In this document: piece after piece, positions 1-7,878 of the stretch
Layout: every line of letters starts with the position of its first letter
How positions within the stretch are numbered: the first letter of the stretch is position 1
From: Methanoplanus endosymbiosus
GTDB lineage: Archaea; Halobacteriota; Methanomicrobia; Methanomicrobiales; Methanomicrobiaceae
Length of the DNA: 64,000 bases
Reading direction: 5' to 3'
Assembly (NCBI RefSeq): GCF_024662215.1
Contig: NZ_CP096115.1
Coordinates: forward strand, 1,798,001-1,862,000
Notes under the pieces: model-generated
Database searches by the model: none
What the model was told of the DNA's origin: nothing
What the model saw: the letters and a program-made list of their open reading frames with translations, nothing else
Position numbers and translations under genes: made by a program

Positions 1-2
1 AA

Positions 3-458
3 AAGACAGAGACTTCACTGAGGATTGACAGCGAGGAGGGCCTTGTAACTGTCAGTGGTGAGGATGCTGTAAATGTCTTAAATACGACGCAGGTAATACG
101 GGCAATAAATCGTGGTTTCTCACCACAGAGGGCACTTACGCTTCTCGAAGATGAGGATATGATGCTGGACATCATTGATCTTACCGCATACTGTAATACC
201 ACTAAACAGATGGAGAGAATCAGAGGAAGAATAATCGGCAGGGAAGGTAAATCCAGAGAGCAGATTGAGGATATGACCGGAGCCATAATGTCTGTACTTG
301 GAAAGACAGTCGCAATTATCGGCGAAGTTGAACAGGTCAGAAATTCGAGAACAGCTGTTGAGATGCTCATTGAAGGGCTGCCTCACGAGAGTGTCTTCTC
401 ATTCCTTGATAAAAAGAATAAAGAAGCAAAGCAGAATATGCTTGAATATTATTATTAA
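3..458 (+). CDS. KH-domain RNA-binding protein (Pno1/Krr1-like), 5'-truncated by window edge
   Basis: The reading frame is open from base 3 with no start, so the N-terminus lies outside the window; 151 residues remain. A KH-type RNA-binding module is visible around ERIRGRIIGREGKSREQIE, which carries the GxxG loop (GREG), and is followed by a beta strand and the helix EQVRNSRTAVEMLIEG. The region before it (INRGFSPQRALTLLEDE) matches the link between two KH domains in the archaeal homologue of the ribosome-assembly factor Pno1/Dim2. Members of that family take part in small-subunit rRNA maturation; this role is inferred from family. The gene ends 172 bases before hel308, with an AT-rich stretch between. 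The family call is good; a more general KH protein is the alternative. Confidence 0.8.
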   Translation, partial: KTETSLRIDSEEGLVTVSGEDAVNVLNTTQVIRAINRGFSPQRALTLLEDEDMMLDIIDLTAYCNTTKQMERIRGRIIGREGKSREQIEDMTGAIMSVLGKTVAIIGEVEQVRNSRTAVEMLIEGLPHESVFSFLDKKNKEAKQNMLEYYY

Positions 459-630
459 GATTATAGGTGGCAGCATTCTGATGCACCGCATTATAGTCCA
501 GTCTGATAATAAAATATACTTTCCCGGATATGAAGCCAACATTTCCACTCCAGAAAAAACAATTTTTTAAAAGCTTTTTCCTAAATACACCCCCAAATAT
601 AGGATTTAGACAGGAAATGAGGGGGTCTCT

Positions 631-3045
631 TTGAGAATATCCTCATTACCCATAGGTGCTGCTCTTGCTGAGGCATATGAAAAAAGAGGGATCACTGATC
701 TCTATCCTCCGCAGGAGGAATGTGTCAGCAGCGGACTCTTTGAGGGCGCAAACCTTCTGATCTCTATTCCTACTGCCAGCGGAAAGACTCTCGTTGCCGA
801 GATGGCAATGCATCATCATATCTCCGGCAATGGAAAATGCCTCTACGTAGTTCCACTCAGAGCACTTGCAAGCGAAAAATTTGACGAATTTTCAGAACGC
901 GGAGCAAAAATCGGGATTGCAACCGGAGATCTTGACAGAAGGGACGATTATCTCGGAAGAAATGAAATTATTATCGCAACAAGTGAAAAGGTCGATTCAC
1001 TCCTCAGAAATGGTGCGGGGTGGTTAAAATCTGTTTCATGCCTTATTCTTGATGAAGCACATCTCATTGATTCACCTGACAGGGGTGCAACACTTGAGAT
1101 GGTGATAACAAAACTCCGTTATTTAAACCCGGAAATGCAGATTATAGCCCTTACTGCGACTATAGGCAATCCAAAAATTTTTGCAGGATGGCTGAATGCT
1201 ACCCTTGTTAAATCAGAATGGCGGCCGGTTGACCTGAAAGAGGGTATTTTTTACCGGAATTCCATCTTTTTTGGTGAGGAACTAAAAGCGATAACTCCTG
1301 TAACAAAGCATGAGGATGTTAACCTCTGCCTTGACTGTATTAAAGACGGAGGGCAGTGTCTTGTCTTTGTAAATTCAAGGAGAAATGCCGAGAGTTTTGC
1401 AAAGAGAATGGCTCAGGCTCTAAAACCGGAGAAATCTGAACTTCCTGACCTTAAAAAGAAACTTGAAGAGGCTGCTGATACAGAAATGGGTAAAACACTT
1501 GCCGTATGTGCAGGCTATGGCGCGGCTTTTCATCATGCAGGAATGAAGAGGGAACAGAGGGCTATTATTGAGAAAAATTTCCGTAACGGAAATATTAAGG
1601 TTATATCATCAACTCCGACTCTCGCCGCAGGACTTAATCTTCCGGCAAGGCGCGTAGTTATCAGGGATTATCTGAGGTTTAAAGCCGGAGAAGGGATGCA
1701 GGCAATCCCTGTAAGGGAGTACAGGCAGATGGCCGGAAGAGCCGGAAGGCCGCATCTTGATCCTTATGGTGAGGCAGTTTTGATTGCAAAGAGTGAAGAG
1801 GTGGGTGCGGGCCTTTATGAGGAATTTATTGAGGCTCCGGCTGAGGATGTCAAATCAAGGCTTGATGACAATTATATACTCACCGGGCAGGTGCTCTCAC
1901 TCATTGCAACTGGTTTTGTTAAAAATAAGGAGGAACTGGCTGAATTTCTTGACAGGACTTTTTACAGGTATCTTAACAGAAGCATGAAACACCTTGAAGA
2001 GACTCTTGACGAAATTATTGACTTTTTAGTCTCTTCCGGAATGATAACCGTAATTGATGACTGTCTCTCTGCAACTCGATATGGATCACTGGTATCACGG
2101 CTTTATATTAATCCCTACAGCGCTGATATCATTACAACTGAACTGAAATATAGTGACAGGACAGAAGCAGAAATAACTGACGATCTTACGATAACTGAAC
2201 TGAAACATACCAAAGATTCTGAGGAAATAAAGAGTTTTACTGATATCGGACTGCTTCAGATGCTCTGTGTTACTCCGGATATGTACACGCTTTTTGTCCG
2301 GAAAAGTGATATTCCAATGCTTGAGATATTCCTTTATGAGCATGAGGATGAATTGTGGTCCGGAGTATCGTATGATTCAATGGAGGAGGATTTCCGGGTA
2401 TTAAAAACAGCAATGATGCTGAATGACTGGATCTCAGAGGTTAATGAGGAGACTGTCTGCAAGAGATATAATATAGGGCCGGGAGACATTCACAACTCTG
2501 TTGAGTCCATAAACTGGCTTTTATATTCAGCGTCAGGAATTGCTGCGATGATGGCACCTTTACATAAGAAGCATCTCTATGATCTCTCTCTCAGAATGAA
2601 GCACGGGATTAAAAAGGAACTTCTTCCTCTGGTTAAATTCAGGAATATCGGAAGGGTCAGGGCAAGAAGGCTTTATAATAACAATATCAGAACTGTCACT
2701 GATCTCAAAAAAGCCGGTTATGATAAGGTTTCCCTGGTTATAGGACAGAAGAATGCAAAGAGCATCTTTGATGAGATCATAAGGTCTGAAGGAGATGATG
2801 GTAATGTCAATAGAACTCATGATGACGAAATATTTAATAAAAATCTGAAAGAAAAGAAAGTATCTCAAAATAAAGCAGGAGTAAAAAATAATAGGAAAAG
2901 TGAAGTTCAGGAAGCATCGTCCGGTATCTTACAGGCAGGAAATAATTCCGTGAAAGTGGATGATGATTCCGGTAAAGAAGAGAAAAAAGCTGGAAAAAAG
3001 GTTAAAAAGAAGGGATCTACACAATCCTCTCTTTTCAGTTTTTAA
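631..3045 (+). CDS. hel308: ATP-dependent DNA helicase Hel308 with C-terminal PIP-like tail
   Basis: Superfamily 2 helicase of the Hel308/Hjm family, which unwinds lagging strands at stalled forks. At 804 residues it is somewhat longer than usual (about 700-750). Visible motifs are the Q motif near residue 28 (YPPQEE), Walker A TASGKT (48-53), DEAH (141-144), TAT (175-177) and motif VI QMAGRAGRP (about 363-371). A helix-hairpin-helix-like segment (FRNIGRVRARRLY) lies near residue 670. The last 90 residues are charged and low-complexity and end in QSSLFSF, which fits a PCNA-interacting peptide. The start is TTG at 631, chosen because GAGGGGG stands 5-6 bases upstream and homology begins at once. 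cgi121 lies 301 bases downstream on the same strand. Confidence 0.92.
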   Translation: MRISSLPIGAALAEAYEKRGITDLYPPQEECVSSGLFEGANLLISIPTASGKTLVAEMAMHHHISGNGKCLYVVPLRALASEKFDEFSERGAKIGIATGDLDRRDDYLGRNEIIIATSEKVDSLLRNGAGWLKSVSCLILDEAHLIDSPDRGATLEMVITKLRYLNPEMQIIALTATIGNPKIFAGWLNATLVKSEWRPVDLKEGIFYRNSIFFGEELKAITPVTKHEDVNLCLDCIKDGGQCLVFVNSRRNAESFAKRMAQALKPEKSELPDLKKKLEEAADTEMGKTLAVCAGYGAAFHHAGMKREQRAIIEKNFRNGNIKVISSTPTLAAGLNLPARRVVIRDYLRFKAGEGMQAIPVREYRQMAGRAGRPHLDPYGEAVLIAKSEEVGAGLYEEFIEAPAEDVKSRLDDNYILTGQVLSLIATGFVKNKEELAEFLDRTFYRYLNRSMKHLEETLDEIIDFLVSSGMITVIDDCLSATRYGSLVSRLYINPYSADIITTELKYSDRTEAEITDDLTITELKHTKDSEEIKSFTDIGLLQMLCVTPDMYTLFVRKSDIPMLEIFLYEHEDELWSGVSYDSMEEDFRVLKTAMMLNDWISEVNEETVCKRYNIGPGDIHNSVESINWLLYSASGIAAMMAPLHKKHLYDLSLRMKHGIKKELLPLVKFRNIGRVRARRLYNNNIRTVTDLKKAGYDKVSLVIGQKNAKSIFDEIIRSEGDDGNVNRTHDDEIFNKNLKEKKVSQNKAGVKNNRKSEVQEASSGILQAGNNSVKVDDDSGKEEKKAGKKVKKKGSTQSSLFSF

Positions 3046-3346
3046 TATTTGGAATATTTTACTCTCTTAACATTTGCATGCAGGCAAAATAACACACAAT
3101 ATTCAAAATATATTATAGAAACTACCACATTATTCTGTAAATTAGCAGAATGATATTTTATAATAACTACAGATTAAAATCTTAGAAGAGGTCTCAGAAA
3201 TTTGGAGAAGAAGTTTTTCTGCTCCGGAATAATTTCTTTATTCCTGATGACAACTTTATATTAACCAAATGATGTAAAAGATCGTTTTAATTGATTCAGG
3301 TTATATCTTTAAGAATTTGAATTTATGATAATACAGGAGGGCTGAT
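3046..3346. other. AT-rich intergenic region with probable cgi121 promoter
   Basis: This 301-bp stretch holds no convincing reading frame. A TATA-like sequence (TTATATCTTTAAG, starting at 3301) lies about 46 bases before the cgi121 ATG, and a strong Shine-Dalgarno (GGAGGG, 3337-3342) lies 4-5 bases before it. The downstream gene therefore seems to have its own promoter instead of relying only on hel308 readthrough. Confidence 0.5.
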
Positions 3347-4201
3347 ATGAAATATACCATTTTACAGGCAGAAGTTGTTATATCTGACGAAAAGGATTTT
3401 TTAAGTAGTATAAGACAAATTTCAGTCGAAAATGATGTTTATATAACTTTTTTTGATGCAGACTATATTGCGGGGAAGGAACATATTGAATCTGCATTTT
3501 TACATGGTTTAAGAGCATTTTATGAAGGAGATAATATTTCCAGGACACCTGATATGGAGGTTTTGCTGTATGCTGCCGGAACAAGACAGTGTAGTTGCGC
3601 AGTTAAGATTGGCCTTAAAAAGGGAGTGAAAGAGTATTATATCCTCATCTTTGATTTCTTGGAAAGTCAAAAAATTTCGGATGAAAATTTAAGTGAAAAT
3701 TCAGGATTGGAATTATCCTGTTCCAGGCTAAACTCAGGTGCTGACACTAATAAAAAGGATTCTAAATTCAAAAATGAAAATTCGGATATTAATAGTGATA
3801 AAAATTTAAAATTAAAAGAAGAAAAATTTTTGAGTGATGTTCCGGATTTTTTTTTGATGGATGCGATGCCCGACAAAATACCGTTTGTTCAACGATATTT
3901 TCAGGGTTATAATAATTTTTTAGAACAATTTGCAGAAGTTGTGGCTTCTTTAGAAGATATATCCTGTAAATTTCTGGATATTAACCTATTACAGAATAAT
4001 ATATCAGAAAAGAAAAGATCTGATTTGTTTCCGTCAGGAAATTCAGAAATAAAAGGGAATTCAGATACTATGAAAAGCTCTGAAGGAAAATCTGTGAAAG
4101 ATTTTTTTGAGATTACTGAAAAAGAGATTTTAGCTGCTCCGGAGAGAGAGATTGTGGATTTTGTTCTTGAAAGAGTGGCATTACTTGAGATTAGTAAATA
4201 A
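3347..4201 (+). CDS. cgi121: KEOPS complex subunit Cgi121 with large low-complexity insertion
   Basis: Cgi121 is a small subunit of the KEOPS complex, which helps make N6-threonylcarbamoyladenosine at position 37 of ANN-decoding tRNAs. Residues 1-105 carry family hallmarks: a DADYIAGKEHIESAFLHGL segment (38-56) and MEVLLYAAGTRQ (70-81). The end (ITEKEILAAPEREI then LERVALLEIS, 256-283) matches the usual Cgi121 C-terminus. The two parts are separated by about 145 extra residues (105-250), rich in Ser, Asn, Lys and Asp, with one more ordered patch (DVPDFFLMDAMPDKIPFVQRY, about 165-185). Archaeal Cgi121 is normally about 150 residues, so 284 is unusual. The insert keeps the frame open, so it looks like real protein, not decay. 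Start at ATG 3347 follows GGAGGG. Confidence 0.82.
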   Translation: MKYTILQAEVVISDEKDFLSSIRQISVENDVYITFFDADYIAGKEHIESAFLHGLRAFYEGDNISRTPDMEVLLYAAGTRQCSCAVKIGLKKGVKEYYILIFDFLESQKISDENLSENSGLELSCSRLNSGADTNKKDSKFKNENSDINSDKNLKLKEEKFLSDVPDFFLMDAMPDKIPFVQRYFQGYNNFLEQFAEVVASLEDISCKFLDINLLQNNISEKKRSDLFPSGNSEIKGNSDTMKSSEGKSVKDFFEITEKEILAAPEREIVDFVLERVALLEISK

Positions 4202-4670
4202 TTTTTATTTTCATTTTTTTCCTTAGTTTTTCCTGAAAAGTTTAAGATTTTTTTAAAATTTTTTAAAATCTGTTATTTTTTTGCTCCTTACATTTTTTTA
4301 GAGGATGAATTAACAGATATTAGGAACATCAACAGGAGACCTGCAAAAATTTAAATTTTTGCCGGATTTCTTCATTTTTTGATCTTTTTTGAATATTTTT
4401 TTGGTTTTTCAGGTAATTTACATCATATTTTCTTTGAATTTTTTAAATTTTTGTAAATTTTTTTCCTGTTTCTCCACACTTTTGTTTCAAAAAGTAACAA
4501 ATTTGTTATAAAATTTTAAATTTTCTCGGTAATTTACCTGAAATTTTGAAATCTTTTTTTGGGTTAGCTTAAAATTAAAACTCTTAATTTCCATTATTTT
4601 TTTAATTTAAAGCATTTTTAATATTTTTTCTAAAACTTAATGAATAATAGGTGAAAAAAAAATCTGACTC

Positions 4671-4699
4671 TACCCCCACCCCTTTATTTCCTATGGAAC
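4671..4699 (-). promoter_or_regulatory. Origin recognition box-like element (left)
   Basis: Read on the minus strand, this contains GGAAATAAAGGGGTGGGGG, the A-rich then G-string layout of an archaeal ORB bound by Orc1/Cdc6. Bases 4671-4691 are an exact reverse complement of 7363-7383 (21 bp). The dyad half is weaker here (CCATA in place of CCAGT). The G-string points left, away from the AT-rich core. Confidence 0.75.
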
Positions 4700-4910
4700 T
4701 TTTTTTTAGGATATGGGTCGGCGGAAAATACCTGTGGCAAAAAAACAGGTAACAGAAAATAGTCATAAGTAAATATGCAAGTAATAGTATATATAGTACA
4801 GAGATCTTGTTTTAATTTGAACCTAATCTGAATCTGATTGATAACTGAGAAAAAAAATTTAAACTTAAACAAAAATTTTTTAAATTTAAGCTAACGCGTA
4901 ATTATTTTTA

Positions 4911-5190
4911 AATTATAACTTTTAAACGCGAATTATAACTTTAAAACCTGAATTATTAAATTTAAACTTGAATTATAACTTTTAAATGCGAATTATTACT
5001 TTAAAACCTGAATTATTAGATTTAAACTTGAATTATAACTTTTAAATGCGAATTATTACTTTAAAACCTGAATTATTAGATTTAAACTTGAATTATAACT
5101 TTTAAATGCGAATTATTACTTTAAAACCTGAATTATTAGATTTAAACTTGAATTATAACTTTTAAACCTGAATTATTAGATTTAAACGCA
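4911..5190. repeat. Nested 20-bp/60-bp tandem repeat array in the origin
   Basis: Fourteen consecutive units of exactly 20 bp, all beginning AATTA and carrying a TTTAAA or TTAAAA core, are arranged in three alternating types: AATTATAACTTTTAAATGCG, AATTATTACTTTAAAACCTG and AATTATTAGATTTAAACTTG. The three types together form a 60-bp higher-order unit, present in four copies (4911-5150, the first slightly diverged), followed by a hybrid unit (5151-5170) and a last unit (5171-5190). One further 20-bp unit (7100-7119) lies across the IS66 element, so the ancestral array had at least 15 units. No spacers occur, so it is not a CRISPR array. A role as unwinding element or protein-binding iterons is inference. 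Confidence 0.93.
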
Positions 5191-5194
5191 AATT

Positions 5195-7095
5195 GTATCA
5201 TATCCAAAATCGGAGAAATAGGTTAAAAATGAATTTTTATAAGTTGGATGAAATGTATCTGTGTTGACCTACCGGTACATTTGAAAGGTCCTCTTTTGCA
5301 GCAACTGAATTTTTACCCTCTATTTTAAGATCATCCAAGGTTGCTTTCTGGTTTTTGCATGCTATTATCTCAGCAAGTGATTTTTGTCTATGACCATTTA
5401 TGATCAAACCGGCTATATGATCAAAGGGATTTATGTCCAACTTCTTAGCAGTTTTAACAATTGTTAAATTTCTGTCTACAACATTTGTTCCTTTCTCATT
5501 TCTTGTAAATAAGCTTATATCACGATGTCTGACCTGTGCTCGTGCTCCAAGCTCAGCATCATTATTATGAAGAGGGACGTGAGGGTGATCTAAGAATGTG
5601 AGTAAGAAGTCTTTATTCCGGTGTGTCTTCTCAATTCTTAGGTTCAACTCTTTATATTCAGTCTCGCTGTTAAATAACTCATCAAAGTCCTTTCTAATTT
5701 TTAATGCCCACTCTGGAGATGGATTGTCTTTATATGCTCTCATCTCTCTGTAAAATGCCCAAAACCGATCCATGAAATCTTCATGGACTTTTCTCATTAC
5801 AGCAGTTTTAGGTTTTAATTTTTTATAGTGTCTGGCTTCATGAACCCAACATAACTGGTGTTCTTCAGTGATATTGTCGTATTGGGGTGCATCATCTGTA
5901 AGAAGAATTTTTGGAACTGGGTAATCTTTCTGTGATCTGTAATAAGCAATCAATCCAGCCTCAGTAACTCGCTTTTTAAGCGTTTTAAACCCTTCTTGAC
6001 CAAATAACTCAACCAAACTATTTTCTAATTCAAATTCACTAAAGCAAGAGTTGTAAATATTTTCTCTAAGTTTTTTGATCCATTTTTTTGCGGTTCTAAG
6101 ATTGGATAAATGTTCAAAGGCAAACTCATTGAATAGGTACTTGGGTTCTAAAACTTCCATAATGTGCTTAACTATGCTAATTCTATCCTTTTTTGGAGAA
6201 GTTCTAAATGCTGTGAAATTATGGTTTGAAAAGATATGTGTATTATATTGAGTGCCATTTACATTAGCTCCAGTTGTATCTGTCTGGAGGTAATCGGAGG
6301 ACTTTATTCCTTCTTTTAGTATATCTTCCGATTCTTTATCTAAAACCTCATTCTTTTCAGTTAATTTCCTTGAGATTGTAGATTGGGCTATAAAGATACC
6401 ATGGTTATTTAAAAAGGCTCTAATTCCATTTTCACTCATTCCACAAATTGCTTTGCATTCAATAATAAGTGCCTTTATTCCAGGACCAAATTCTCCACCA
6501 TATCCTTGAGGTCGATCAGTTAAGAGATATCTTCCTTCTGAAGGGGAATAATATTTTTCAAGTAAAAACTTTGTATTTCTCGGACGAATTTCAATGTCCT
6601 GTATGATTAATTCAGAAAAGCCTTTAAAAACTGCATCTTTCGGAAGTTTATTTTTGTCAGAGTACCAGATCTTTTCTTCATGGATTTCGATTTTATGATT
6701 ACGTTTTCCTCTGCCTTTATTTGGATTATTTTGATCTGATTTCTCTTTTTTTGAGCGTTCCTCCTCAGTAGAATGATTTTTATTGCCAGAACCCCCTTTT
6801 CTTTTTCCTTTTTTTGCGGCTTCCGGCCTACCCTGTTCACCAATTAGATGATTGTAATCATCTCTGAGTTGAAGATGCTCTTCATATAATTTATCGTATT
6901 TTGCAGATAGTTCCTCAAAGGCTGAGATGAGCAAATATATTATGTCTTTATCCGGAGAATTATCTATCCGATCAGGAGTTATTACGGATTCTAATTCTTT
7001 GAAGATACCATTTGACATAATGTATTCTATATTTTGAATTTATAAGTACAAATTATTATCCATTATCACATTACCTCACATTATGGATATGATAC
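5195..7095 (-). mobile_element. IS66-type insertion sequence, complete with inverted repeats and 8-bp target duplication
   Basis: The ends are the 12-bp perfect terminal inverted repeats GTATCATATCCA (5195-5206) and TGGATATGATAC (7084-7095). They are bordered by an 8-bp direct repeat CGCAAATT (5187-5194 and 7096-7103), the target-duplication length known for IS66. The element is 1901 bp and carries a single transposase gene on the minus strand, without the accessory tnpA/tnpB genes found in many IS66 members; single-gene members are known. Joining the flanks across one copy of the duplication restores an uninterrupted 20-bp repeat series. The intact frame, perfect duplication and matched ends suggest a fairly recent insertion. 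Confidence 0.92.
5237..7018 (-). CDS. IS66-family transposase (TnpC-like)
   Basis: A 593-residue DDE-type transposase. The N-terminus has a short coiled-coil (SAKYDKLYEEHLQLRDDYNHL) and a strongly basic Lys/Arg/Asn linker (about 65-110), the layout of IS66 transposases. Putative catalytic residues are the Asp in YLQTDTTGANVNG, the Asp in ILLTDDAPQYDN and the Glu in HNNDAELGARAQVRHR. The last motif plus the downstream LDINPFDHIAGLI segment matches the IS66 C-terminus. The ATG at 7018 lies 66 bases inside the right terminal repeat. The frame is complete with no frameshift, so it may be active. Subgroup assignment is not firm. Confidence 0.88.
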   Translation of the reverse strand: MSNGIFKELESVITPDRIDNSPDKDIIYLLISAFEELSAKYDKLYEEHLQLRDDYNHLIGEQGRPEAAKKGKRKGGSGNKNHSTEEERSKKEKSDQNNPNKGRGKRNHKIEIHEEKIWYSDKNKLPKDAVFKGFSELIIQDIEIRPRNTKFLLEKYYSPSEGRYLLTDRPQGYGGEFGPGIKALIIECKAICGMSENGIRAFLNNHGIFIAQSTISRKLTEKNEVLDKESEDILKEGIKSSDYLQTDTTGANVNGTQYNTHIFSNHNFTAFRTSPKKDRISIVKHIMEVLEPKYLFNEFAFEHLSNLRTAKKWIKKLRENIYNSCFSEFELENSLVELFGQEGFKTLKKRVTEAGLIAYYRSQKDYPVPKILLTDDAPQYDNITEEHQLCWVHEARHYKKLKPKTAVMRKVHEDFMDRFWAFYREMRAYKDNPSPEWALKIRKDFDELFNSETEYKELNLRIEKTHRNKDFLLTFLDHPHVPLHNNDAELGARAQVRHRDISLFTRNEKGTNVVDRNLTIVKTAKKLDINPFDHIAGLIINGHRQKSLAEIIACKNQKATLDDLKIEGKNSVAAKEDLSNVPVGQHRYISSNL

Positions 7096-7355
7096 CGCAA
7101 ATTTTTAATTTTAAACCTGAACTGTTGCATATAAGGAAGATCCAATATTACTATTAGACCATTATTTTTTGAATATTACATTTTTATTGCGATTTTGAGA
7201 CCCACATATTTAAAAAAACTGATTTAATTATACACTAAATATAAGCTGAATTTTTTTGATTATCACCTGAATTTTTCTAAATTCCACATTATTTTTCTGA
7301 ATTTAATTTATTAAATTTACAAAAACCTGAAAAAACTGCCTAATCTTAATAATTT

Positions 7356-7381
7356 TTCCAGTGGAAATAAAGGGGTGGGGG
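7356..7381 (+). promoter_or_regulatory. Origin recognition box-like element (right, first)
   Basis: The sequence TTCCAGTGGAAATAAAGGGG followed by TGGGGG has the dyad (TTCCAGTGGAA) and G-string of a full archaeal ORB. It is the inverted partner of 4671-4699 and shares an 18-bp core with 11445-11462. Its G-string points toward orc1/cdc6. Confidence 0.82.
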
Positions 7382-7439
7382 TACATTTTTTTCAAAAAAA
7401 TTTCAGAAAAGAGACAAAATTTTCTGAATATTTCAAAAA

Positions 7440-7461
7440 CTCCAGTGGAAACAAAGGGGTT
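7440..7461 (+). promoter_or_regulatory. Origin recognition box-like element (right, second)
   Basis: CTCCAGTGGAAACAAAGGGG followed by TT is the closest match in the window to the published archaeal ORB consensus. It lies 84 bp from the previous box in the same orientation and about 420 bp before the orc1/cdc6 start. Confidence 0.85.
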
Positions 7462-7493
7462 AAATGCTATAGGAATGAGATTAGTAATAACAA

Positions 7494-7510
7494 CCGGTAA
7501 ACTTTACCGG
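7494..7510. promoter_or_regulatory. 17-bp perfect palindrome CCGGTAAA-C-TTTACCGG
   Basis: An 8-bp perfect dyad with a single-base centre lies 33 bp beyond the last ORB-like box in AT-rich DNA. It could be an operator for orc1/cdc6 or an extra origin site. No function can be read from sequence alone. Confidence 0.55.
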
Positions 7511-7878
7511 CAATGATATCTCCGGAATTTTTACAAATTTTTTAGTCCAGGCTGTTCTGAAAAAAATATCAGGAATATGACAGTTTAAGGATTAAAATAC
7601 AATTCCTCTGGATTACAAAATTAATTTCCAGAATCTTATCAGCAATATTACCTATAACATCAGACTATGTAACAGGCGAAAATGTTTATGTCAGGGATGC
7701 GCAGTTTCCTGTTAATAACAATATTTTCATTAAAAAAAGGTAAAAATTATCTGATAACAGATTCTGAATTGAATTATTTAAAAATTTAATTCAAAAACTC
7801 ATTCAAAAACTCAGTTTAAAAATTTAGTTTAAAAATTTAGTTCAGGAAGGATAATTCATAAAATGAGGAGGAACAATA

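Larger units (their letters stand above)
4202..7878. other. Probable chromosomal replication origin (oriC), interrupted by an IS element
   Basis: Between cgi121 and orc1/cdc6 lies about 1.8 kb of very AT-rich noncoding DNA, in two parts separated by an IS66-type element (5195-7095). It contains three sequences like archaeal origin recognition boxes (4671-4699 on the minus strand; 7356-7381 and 7440-7461 on the plus strand), a 20/60-bp tandem repeat array (4911-5190, resuming at 7100) and a 17-bp palindrome (7494-7510). The outer boxes point away from the AT-rich core, as in described archaeal origins, and the initiator gene lies directly beside them. That this is an active origin is inference. 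The rest of the DNA (T-rich 4202-4660; 7120-7350; 7511-7860) shows no genes. Confidence 0.78.

Noticed and set aside
4911-5190. CRISPR array
   Set aside because: Units are contiguous 20-bp repeats without spacers, and no cas genes are present.
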